A stretch of DNA of 30,078 nt from CAZVYN01 sp964631125. GTDB taxonomy: Bacteria > Eisenbacteria > RBG-16-71-46 > CAIMUX01. Position numbers and translations under genes: made by a program. A model generated the notes under the pieces. The model was not told the origin of the DNA and ran no database searches. It saw nothing but the letters and a program-made list of their open reading frames with translations. The DNA lies in NCBI GenBank assembly GCA_964631125.1, contig CAZVYN010000054.1, forward strand, positions 1-30,078, written 5' to 3'. This document shows positions 8,445 through 14,483 of the stretch, piece by piece (positions within the stretch are counted from its first letter, which is position 1; each line of letters starts with the position of its first letter).

Positions 8445-8500
8445 GCTTGTGAAATAAGGTGCGACTGTTTCCGGCAATAGTCGCACCTTATTTCACAAGC
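8445..8500. terminator. 22-bp perfect inverted repeat, probable bidirectional terminator
   Basis: Positions 8445-8466 and 8479-8500 are perfect reverse complements. With one G-U and two A-U pairs the RNA stem reaches 25 pairs around a TCCGGC loop. The core stem (GGTGCGACT / AGTCGCACC) is GC-rich and is flanked by GAAATAA on one side and TTATTTC on the other, the A-tract/T-tract layout of a bidirectional intrinsic terminator. It lies between the convergent genes ending at 8417 and 8584. It could also be a copy of a dispersed palindromic repeat. Confidence 0.72.
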
Positions 8501-8583
8501 CGTAGCGGCCTCCATCGTTCGCGACAATCGCAACAACGTGCTCTCGAGCGAACTCCTCGAGTTGCGGGCCGCGACCTCGACGT

Positions 8584-9954
8584 TCATCGCTCCACCACCA
8601 CGAGGCTGTCCGCCCCGGTGCGTTCACGCAGAAGCGCCCGCGAACGCACGAGAATGTCTTCGCGCGACGCGACGCGGGTGCCACGGTCGAAGCGCACGAA
8701 GAATGCCGGCGGCGAGGCCGCGGAGTCGGGCGCGAGCAGATCGAGCCTGGGCGCGTAGGTGACGAGCTCGATCTCCGGGAACGCACTGACGAGTTCGCTC
8801 GCGGCCGACGAAAGCTGTCGGCTCTCTTCCCGATGTCGCGATTGCGCCGTCGAGTCGCGCACCGCGAGGACACCCGACATCGCCCGCAGGATGTCGCGCT
8901 GGACCTGACCCTGGAAACGCTCCAAGTCCTCGGTGGAGATATCGGATTGCAGGATGTCGAGGCGGACGTCGCGGAGTCCGTAGCGGGGGAGCGCCGCGGT
9001 CAGCGACTCGATTCCGGCGCTCTCGATCGGGTGTCCCGCGAGGTAGATCTCGAGCACGTCGCCGCGCCCGCCGCCCTCGGCGGGCTCGCATTCCCACTGC
9101 GAGGCCGCTCGACCGGGTGCGTCGATTTCTCGGCGGATGAACTCGGTCACCTGTCTATGTTGTCGCACGGTCCGCACGGCGTCGTAGAGGAAATAGACGC
9201 TGGGCAGAGTCGCCGCGAGCGCGACCAGAGCGACGAGCCTGCGCTCACGCCATCTGGCCTCGGGCGTGACTTCCTCGCGATGTGGAAACCCGAGCACCCG
9301 CACGACGATGAACGTGGAGAGCGCAATGAAGATCGCGTTCAGTGCGTACAGATAGAAGGCCCCGAAGAAGAATCCCCAGTGACCCGTGGCCAGTCCGAAC
9401 CCGGCCGTGCAGAGGGGCGGCATGAGGGCCGTCGCGATAGCGACGCCGGGGAGCGCCTGGCTCGGCTGCTTGCGTGAACCCGCCACGATGCCGGCCACAC
9501 CGCCGAAGAACGCCACGCCGACGTCGAGAAGCGTCGGCCGCGTTCGCGCGATCAACTCGGTCGTCGGCGCCGCGAGAGGCGAGAGTGCGAAGTACGCCGC
9601 GCTCACGCCGATGGTGAAGATGGTCGCCAATCCCAGTTCGCGGACCGAACGGCCGAGGAGTTCGCGGTGCGTGATGCCCATCCCCAGGCCCACGCCGAGA
9701 ATCGGTCCCATGAGCGGCGAGATGAGCATCGCCCCGATGATCACCGCCGCCGAACTGACATCGAGACCGATGCTCGCGAGGATGGCCGAACAGGCGAGCA
9801 ACCAGAAGTTCTCAGAAGTGAGCGACGCCCCCGCGGCCACCCGCTCGATCGTGCCTTCGACATCGGTGCCCCCGCGAAGGCTGAGGCGCCGACGAAACTG
9901 ACGGACGAGACGAAACGGACTCTTGGCGGCCCCGGGCGCCGATGCATCTCCCAC
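8584..9954 (-). CDS. DUF389 family integral membrane protein
   Basis: The protein has 456 residues and starts at a GTG that directly follows the TGA of the HPF-like gene with no gap. Residues ~47-240 form the DUF389 hydrophobic domain, with several membrane spans and the family signatures IIGAMLISPLMGPILGVGLG (~72-91), GVAIATALMPPLCTAG (~170-185) and AFYLYALNAIFIALS. A further span (~RLVALVALAATLPSVYFLY) precedes a soluble C-terminal region of ~170 residues that looks like the periplasmic or cytoplasmic part of TIGR00271-like proteins. The molecular function of DUF389 proteins is not established. Tight coupling to an HPF/RaiA-like gene suggests co-expression under stress or stationary phase. 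It ends facing the terminator hairpin at 8445-8500. Confidence 0.87.
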   Translation of the reverse strand: MGDASAPGAAKSPFRLVRQFRRRLSLRGGTDVEGTIERVAAGASLTSENFWLLACSAILASIGLDVSSAAVIIGAMLISPLMGPILGVGLGMGITHRELLGRSVRELGLATIFTIGVSAAYFALSPLAAPTTELIARTRPTLLDVGVAFFGGVAGIVAGSRKQPSQALPGVAIATALMPPLCTAGFGLATGHWGFFFGAFYLYALNAIFIALSTFIVVRVLGFPHREEVTPEARWRERRLVALVALAATLPSVYFLYDAVRTVRQHRQVTEFIRREIDAPGRAASQWECEPAEGGGRGDVLEIYLAGHPIESAGIESLTAALPRYGLRDVRLDILQSDISTEDLERFQGQVQRDILRAMSGVLAVRDSTAQSRHREESRQLSSAASELVSAFPEIELVTYAPRLDLLAPDSAASPPAFFVRFDRGTRVASREDILVRSRALLRERTGADSLVVVER

Positions 9955-10272
9955 TCAGCGGTGTCCCAACCGCCCCAGCGTGCTCTCGAGCGATCGCTTC
10001 AACTTCTCCGCCGCGCCGTCGACCGCCAACTGCACTGTCGACGCCTCATGCTTCACCGCGATCGGCTGCAGACTCGCGACACGCGCCTCGAGCAGGCAAC
10101 GCTTGTCACTCGCTCCACCTCGCTGGTCGTTGTTCTCGTCGCTCAGGTGGACCTCCACCCGCGTGACCTGCGCGCTGAACCTCTCCAGCGCGTCCCTCAC
10201 CGAGGCTTCCGTCTCGCGGATCAACCGCTCGTTGCTCTCGATATGACGATCGGTGTTGATCTGGATTTGCAT
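9955..10272 (-). CDS. HPF/RaiA-like ribosome-associated protein
   Basis: The protein has 105 residues, with AGGAGG eight bases before the ATG. The pattern begins MQIQINTDRHIES, followed by VTRVEVHLSDENNDQRGG, DKRCLLEARVASLQPIAVKHEA and VDGAAEKLKRSLESTLGRL. This matches the short sigma-54 modulation/S30EA (HPF/RaiA) fold, a beta-alpha-beta-beta-beta-alpha domain that binds the 30S subunit between the A and P sites and keeps ribosomes inactive. It lacks the long C-terminal dimerisation domain of long HPF. It lies 53 bases downstream of an exported hydrolase and is immediately followed by the DUF389 gene. Ribosome binding is inferred from family membership. Confidence 0.85.
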   Translation of the reverse strand: MQIQINTDRHIESNERLIRETEASVRDALERFSAQVTRVEVHLSDENNDQRGGASDKRCLLEARVASLQPIAVKHEASTVQLAVDGAAEKLKRSLESTLGRLGHR

Positions 10273-10325
10273 GGCCTGGTCCTCCTAAGTTCTCCTCGGT
10301 CCTCACAGCTTCGACGTACCCCAGT

Positions 10326-11429
10326 CTACCGCTCCAACACCCACCGCAACGCCTCCGACAGCTCTTCCGTCGCGTTGGCCGGCAGCGAATGCCCGACTCC
10401 CGGATAGACCTCGCGTTGCACGTCGACGCCGGCGGCGCGCAACTCCGCCTCCGCGTGCTCATACGACCGCGCGCCTGTGTCATCGGCGCCGATGCGAAGC
10501 GCGACGCGCGGCCGCTCCTCAGCCGGCAACGCGAGCAGCGACTCCAGCGGCGCGTCTCCAGTTTGATAGCGCCCTGCATACGGGATGAGCCCGCGGAACA
10601 GGTCGGGATGTCTCGCTCCGATGTAGAGCGTGAGATTCGCGCCCTGCGAGAAGCCGGTCAACACGACGCGGTCGGGATCGATGTTGTAGCGCCGCTTCAT
10701 CTGCTCCAGGACGCGCAAGACGAGCCACTCGCCTTCGTCGATGAAACGCCACTCGAAACCCGCGCCGTTCCCACGACGACGCAGAGCATCGGGCGCGACG
10801 AGGATCGCGCCCACCGCCGCCGCCGCTTCCTGCCACGCGCCCCCGATGTCGGCCCCGTTCGCCCCGAACCCATGCAGCGCGATGATCAACGGGAGGCCGC
10901 GTTCTCCCTGACCCTTGCCGGCCATCCCCGGAGGAAGCAGCGCCATCGGCTCGTAGTCGGCCGCCAGCTCTCTGAACTCCCCGAACCCGCGATCGCGGTT
11001 GGCGCGCACGAGCGCCGCGACATCCGCGAATCCACCGTCCGCCCGCGCCGCGGCGAGATCAGGATCGTGGGCCAACATGTGGACCCCTTCGAACCCCGCC
11101 TCCGCGCTCTTGCGCAGCCAATCGAGCGCCACCGGCACTTCACCATTGAGCGCCGCGAAACAGGCCGCGTTGTACGCCGCCAGCCCACCATTCGGCTCGA
11201 TCTGATGCAATCGCCCCGAGAGCCCCAGCGCCTGCGCCCAATCCCGCCGTCCCATCGCGATCTCGATCCGCGCCCGTAGTTCCGCCGCCGGTTGCGCCGA
11301 AGCAGGGTCGGGCGAGAGCCCGATCAAAAAGATCGCGAGAAGCAGAATCGGGACGCGGAGGGTGAGGGAGTGGCTGAGGGAGTGGCTGAGGCCGGGGCCG
11401 AGTCTCCCCGGCGCATGCGGGCGGTCCAT
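10326..11429 (-). CDS. Exported alpha/beta hydrolase (esterase-like) with N-terminal TPR-like domain
   Basis: Two in-frame ATGs lie at 11435 and 11429. The second is preferred because AAAGGA sits six bases before it; the first directly abuts the AAAGGA. The product has 367 residues. A signal peptide ends near DPASA (~45). A TPR-like module (~48-140: AMGRRDWAQALGLSGRLH...AYNAACFAALNGEVPVALDWLRKSAEAGF) is followed by an alpha/beta hydrolase domain. This has oxyanion motif ALHGFGANG (~184-192), nucleophile GFSQG (Ser261), an acid in IGADDTG (Asp316 or Asp317) and His347 in PGVGHS. This layout resembles the phospholipase/carboxylesterase and LpqC/PHB-depolymerase-like groups; the substrate is unknown. 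It heads a probable operon with the HPF-like and DUF389 genes. The upstream 11430-11632 contains no convincing gene and presumably carries its promoter. Confidence 0.85.
   Translation of the reverse strand: MDRPHAPGRLGPGLSHSLSHSLTLRVPILLLAIFLIGLSPDPASAQPAAELRARIEIAMGRRDWAQALGLSGRLHQIEPNGGLAAYNAACFAALNGEVPVALDWLRKSAEAGFEGVHMLAHDPDLAAARADGGFADVAALVRANRDRGFGEFRELAADYEPMALLPPGMAGKGQGERGLPLIIALHGFGANGADIGGAWQEAAAAVGAILVAPDALRRRGNGAGFEWRFIDEGEWLVLRVLEQMKRRYNIDPDRVVLTGFSQGANLTLYIGARHPDLFRGLIPYAGRYQTGDAPLESLLALPAEERPRVALRIGADDTGARSYEHAEAELRAAGVDVQREVYPGVGHSLPANATEELSEALRWVLER
11364..11387. repeat. 12-bp tandem repeat (2 copies plus a partial) in signal-peptide coding region
   Basis: The unit GAGGGAGTGGCT occurs twice in tandem, followed by GAGG. 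On the coding (minus) strand it encodes the Leu-Ser-His-Ser repeats just ahead of the hydrophobic core of the hydrolase signal peptide. The unit is a multiple of three, so copy-number change would lengthen the n-region without a frameshift. Confidence 0.6.
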
Positions 11430-11632
11430 CGTCATTCCTTTCGCGGAGTCGTGCGGTCCAGCTTGGACGACCTTAGCGGACCGGCTCTACCGCTGATGGA
11501 CGCCTACGTCGGAGCGTTGCTCGTACGAGCCGAACGCCTCGAGAGGTCCACCGAATGCTGGGATCGAGGAGTTTGTTGTGGCCGCATGCGCTGGACCTGG
11601 CAACAGGGAAGCGGAGGTGGTGGGATGGGCCC

Positions 11633-11903
11633 TCACTCCACGGGCGCCGTCGGAAGCAGCGCCCGGAACCAATACGTCACTCCGAGCGCCCACGCTCGGT
11701 TGTGGATCACGTGCTCATCTCGGTTCAACGTATCGTTGGTGTTGGTCAGCCCATAGCGATAGGCGCCGTGGACGTCCCATCGGCCGGAGAACCGCAGCCC
11801 TCCGCCGACCGCCAGCGTCCACTCCATCGACGCCGGCGGCAGGTCCCGCCGCGGACGCCAGCAAGAACACGGCGACCGCCCCGAGACACGGACGGAAGTT
11901 CAC
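11633..11903 (-). pseudogene. Outer-membrane beta-barrel protein remnant (signal peptide plus C-terminal strands)
   Basis: A GTG at 11903, preceded by GGAGGAG at four bases, opens a good signal peptide (MNFRPCLGAVAVFLLASAAG). The frame then becomes meaningless near 11830. In the adjacent frame the last 64 codons, to 11633, read as the final strands of a small outer-membrane barrel (WTLAVGGGLRF, WDVHGAYRYGLTNTND, NRAWALGVTYWF). A complete barrel would need roughly 100 more residues between these parts, so the gene appears to have suffered an internal deletion with frameshift. The start overlaps the stop of the upstream HTH gene by four bases (GTGA). The barrel assignment rests on alternating hydrophobic strands and the aromatic end; the exact family is unknown. 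Confidence 0.55.
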
Positions 11904-12760
11904 TTGGCTCCTCCGATCGCCTTCCGCTCCTTCAGCCGCACCCGACTCGCCGCCTGCGCGAGCAATGCGCCAAGCTCGATGTCCAGCGCACGAGCGTAGC
12001 AGCGAAGGCTCGAGGCCGAGATGCTCTCACCCTTCTCGATGCGCCGCGCCTGCCGTTCCGAAAGCCCCGGGATCTGGCGCTGCGTGAGCCCGGCCGACTC
12101 GCGAAGAGTCCGGATGGCGGCCCCGTAGTTCCCGTCGTGCTCCAACTTCCGCAGACTCGCCCGATCTGCCCACGCAGGATCCAACCGAGAGCGAATCGCG
12201 TCGATGTCCAAATGAGTGTCGGAGCGAGGCCAGTGGATGTAGCTGCCGTCCGACGCGACGACCAGGCGCGGCCGCTCATCCTTGGAAAGTTTTCGCAGCG
12301 CGGGCAGATCCGAGAACCGAATCTCCAGACGCTCGCCGGCGCATGTGATGACCAACAGCTCGTCATCGAGGGCCACCGCGCGAGCAACAAGCGCGTCCTG
12401 AGCGTTCATCTCCCAAGCCCGCAGGACGCGGTTGCCGAGTCCCGCGTCATTGTGGACGACCATGTTCCGAATCGCGCGCAAGTCTGCTCGATCCAGAATC
12501 TGAGTCAGCCAAGTCGCATCAGTGTCACTGAAGACCAACAGCAATCGCAGGTGGTGTCGCTTGTTGGCCTCGCTCACCACGGACGCAACCTCGCGCAGAT
12601 GCGAGGCGGCGCACATCACGAAGAGACTACGGGCGTTCTTGAGATAGGTCGCGTCACCAGACTCGCAAACTTTGAAGATCGAGCGCCGTTTCACCGTCGG
12701 ACGTGGATGCGGACCAGCGAAGAGCAACTCGTGTTCGAGGACCCTCGCTACCCCAGACAT
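11900..12760 (-). CDS. DUF2442 protein with C-terminal XRE-type HTH and unassigned N-terminal domain
   Basis: The ATG at 12760 is chosen over an upstream frame to 13000 because the extra 80 residues are antisense-like and fall inside the neighbouring small gene. The product has 286 residues. Residues ~1-120 are an alpha/beta-looking region I do not recognise (ARSLFVMCAASHLREVASVV..LRLLLVFSDTDATWLTQIL). Residues ~125-195 match DUF2442 (VARAVALDDELLVITCAGE...LPALRKLS...ASDGSYIHWPRSDTHLDIDAI). Residues ~215-270 form a helix-turn-helix (AAIRTLRESAGLTQRQIPGLSERQARRIEKGE). The gene overlaps the DUF4160-like gene by 13 bases. DUF2442 and DUF4160 genes are often neighbours and are suspected toxin-antitoxin-like pairs. 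If so, this would be the DNA-binding, autoregulating partner. Confidence 0.72.
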   Translation of the reverse strand: MSGVARVLEHELLFAGPHPRPTVKRRSIFKVCESGDATYLKNARSLFVMCAASHLREVASVVSEANKRHHLRLLLVFSDTDATWLTQILDRADLRAIRNMVVHNDAGLGNRVLRAWEMNAQDALVARAVALDDELLVITCAGERLEIRFSDLPALRKLSKDERPRLVVASDGSYIHWPRSDTHLDIDAIRSRLDPAWADRASLRKLEHDGNYGAAIRTLRESAGLTQRQIPGLSERQARRIEKGESISASSLRCYARALDIELGALLAQAASRVRLKERKAIGGAK

Positions 12761-13014
12761 ACCTTGGCCTCCCACTCCAGTAGCAGCTCTTCTCGGTGCT
12801 CGATCACCAGTGCCTTCAGGGTGTCGAGGACACGACGGCCCGGCGTGGAGCCCCATTTCACGTCGTACTCGACCGTTTCCTCCGTCATCACCAGGAAGTA
12901 CACGCGGATCTCCCACTTTCCCGGCCGCCGCACATGGATCTGGTGGGACAGGTGGTCGCTGGAGTTGAACCAAAGCTCCAATCCATCGACCGCGAAGCAC
13001 GCGACTTTGCCCAC
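12748..13014 (-). CDS. DUF4160-like small protein
   Basis: The protein has 88 residues and a GTG start, with GGAGG four bases upstream. The pattern resembles DUF4160: an aromatic-rich start (LELWFNSSDH), then SHQIHVRRPGKWEIRVYFL, with the H-x-H-V core written here as HQIHV, and a C-terminal helix EHREELLLEWEAKV. It overlaps the downstream DUF2442-HTH gene by 13 bases, so the two are co-translated. The function is unknown. The adjacency to DUF2442 is the main contextual support. The 205 bp upstream, to the ankyrin gene, contain only two short imperfectly placed inverted repeats. Confidence 0.65.
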   Translation of the reverse strand: MGKVACFAVDGLELWFNSSDHLSHQIHVRRPGKWEIRVYFLVMTEETVEYDVKWGSTPGRRVLDTLKALVIEHREELLLEWEAKVCLG

Positions 13015-13047
13015 GCCGCCTCCGTGGTGCGGATCAGCCTACCCTCA

Positions 13048-13149
13048 TACCGGCCATAGCGCAGCGAGGGCGCAAAGGAGATGGCCGGTAGCAGCCGCAT
13101 GGATCCGACGAAGGAGAGATGAAAGGGACGCGCCGTCGATCCTTCGTCG
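13048..13149. repeat. Two 10-bp inverted repeats in the gap upstream of the DUF4160-like gene
   Basis: TACCGGCCAT at 13048-13057 pairs with ATGGCCGGTA at 13081-13090. CGACGAAGGA at 13106-13115 pairs with TCCTTCGTCG at 13140-13149. They lie between the ankyrin gene stop (13220) and the GTG of the DUF4160-like gene (13014), both on the minus strand. They could be a terminator for the ankyrin gene or an operator for the HTH protein encoded downstream. Spacers of 23-24 bases make them weak hairpins. Confidence 0.4.
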
Positions 13150-13219
13150 CTCGCGGGGGGGCTCGGCCTCCCCGGTGGATGCGTCGGGTTCGCTCAGGAA
13201 AGACAGCCGGGCAGGTTGA

Positions 13220-13963
13220 TCACACCGCCCCCCGGCCACGCAACCACTCGACCAGCCCCTCAACCCCGCTCTCGCGAGCCACCGCCAGCGGCGTCTTCCG
13301 GTCATGCCCGACCCAGTTCACATCCGCGCCCAGACCGAGCAGATACTCCGCCGTCTCCCGCTGACCGCCGCGACACGCATGCCAGAACGAATTCGTGATC
13401 TGCTCGCTCGGTTGCGGCGACTCCGCGCAGCATTCCTTGACGCGCTCCAATAGCCCCAACGCCGCCGCCTGCCAGATCGTCGTCTGCGCGCCGCGTTCGA
13501 GTAAACGCCGCGCCGCCTTCCACTGCGCGAAGACCACCGCATCCGACATCGGCGCGCCGTCCGTGAAGATCGCCCCCGGCGCTTCGATGTCCGCGCCGCC
13601 ATCCAGGAGCGCGTCCACCACGGCGACATCATCGCTACTCGCCGCCCAATGCAGCGCCGTCTCGGGGGCGAGGGCAGGGTTCCCTTGGATCACCCGCGCA
13701 TCGACGTCCGCGCCCGCCGCGACCAACGCCGCCACCGTTTCCCTGCCCCGCGGAAAATGCCCCGGCCAGTCCGCCGCCACATGAAGCAGCGTCCGCGACG
13801 TCCCACCCGCATCAACGATCCGCGCCGTCGCCAGGCCGGCGTCGTCCCGCAAGAGCTGCGTCAAACGCTCCACGTCACCGCCCTGGATGGCAGCAACGAC
13901 CGCAACCGCCCGCGGATCACCCGCTTCGATCGGTTCATCCGTGTATCTGACTTTCTCGCTCAT
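13220..13963 (-). CDS. Ankyrin-repeat protein
   Basis: The protein has 247 residues, starting at ATG 13963 with GGGGAG about nine bases upstream. It consists of about five ankyrin repeats: AIQGGDVERLTQLLRDDAGL, TLLHVAADWPGHFPRGRETV..LVAAGADVDAR, TALHWAASSDDVAVVDALLDGGADIEA, a degenerate AQWKAARRLLERGAQTT, and HACRGGQRETAEYLLGLGADVNWVGHDRKTPLAVARESG. There is no signal peptide or transmembrane segment, so it is a cytosolic protein-binding scaffold of unknown partner. No enzymatic domain is attached. It stands alone between the DUF4160/DUF2442 pair and the AlkD-like pseudogene. Its start codon region follows directly on the truncated end of that pseudogene. Confidence 0.85.
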   Translation of the reverse strand: MSEKVRYTDEPIEAGDPRAVAVVAAIQGGDVERLTQLLRDDAGLATARIVDAGGTSRTLLHVAADWPGHFPRGRETVAALVAAGADVDARVIQGNPALAPETALHWAASSDDVAVVDALLDGGADIEAPGAIFTDGAPMSDAVVFAQWKAARRLLERGAQTTIWQAAALGLLERVKECCAESPQPSEQITNSFWHACRGGQRETAEYLLGLGADVNWVGHDRKTPLAVARESGVEGLVEWLRGRGAV

Positions 13964-13999
13964 GGATTCGCTCCCCCACGTCAGTAGCCCGGCCGCCCG

Positions 14000-14406
14000 A
14001 TCTGTTCACGGACACTGCCTCCGCGTCCCAGCCTTCGCGATCCTCGTCCCGCGACTTCATCCACGCCCGCATCGTCGGCTCGGCGATCGGGCTGCGCGCC
14101 ACCAGCGCGGTGAGATAACAGCCGACGAAGCGAGCCTGCCCATCCTGGCGCCAACGCTCGGCGTCCGCCTTGGTCAGCTTCTCGGGATCGGCGATCTACA
14201 GCGCCAACACCCGCGCCTCCGCGTTCCCCGTCCTCTAGAGCTCCATCGCGAGCTCATGGTCCGACCTTGATCCGCTTCCTGAGCTTCCCGATCTCCGACG
14301 TCAGCGTCCCGAAGACGTTCTCACGCGATCCTTGCCGCTTGTAGATAGTCGCCGTCTGCGGCTTCCCGAGTTTCTCGAGCGTCTCGAGGATCTCTTTCGT
14401 GGTCAT
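14000..14406 (-). pseudogene. DNA alkylation repair (AlkD-like) pseudogene
   Basis: From an ATG at 14406 the minus strand reads MTTKEILETLEKLGKPQTAT followed by IYKRQGSRENVFGTLTSEIG and KLRKRIKV, the typical start of AlkD-like HEAT-repeat DNA glycosylases. One extra base near 14259-14264 then breaks the frame. In the corrected frame the homology continues as DHELAMEL-stop-RTGNAEARVLAL-stop-IADPEKLTKADAERWRQ and on to FVGCYLTALVARSPIAEPTMRAWMKS. The two stops are TAG at 14235-14237 (expected Trp) and at 14196-14198 (expected Gln). After about residue 130 the homology ends and the last ~100 residues of the family are missing. One frameshift, two nonsense codons and a 3' loss mark a decayed gene. 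It has no coding function now. Confidence 0.8.
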
Positions 14407-14483
14407 GAGCGGCGGGGTGGTACCGTTCGGCGGTTCGAATGCGGTCCATCCACCACAGTCTCCAGGTCAGGAGTGCTCACCCT

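Noticed and set aside
11487..11693. 68-residue minus-strand frame upstream of the hydrolase
   Set aside because: There is no ribosome-binding site or domain, the composition is random, and it overlaps the end of the barrel remnant.
11555..13219. 554-residue plus-strand frame over the DUF2442/DUF4160 region
   Set aside because: It is antisense to genes with recognisable domains and has no motif.
14196..14237. Amber codons as recoded sense codons
   Set aside because: TAG is used as a normal stop elsewhere in the window (M1 at 17301-17303, histidine kinase at 23691-23693, DUF4160-like gene at 12748-12750), and this gene also has a frameshift and truncation.
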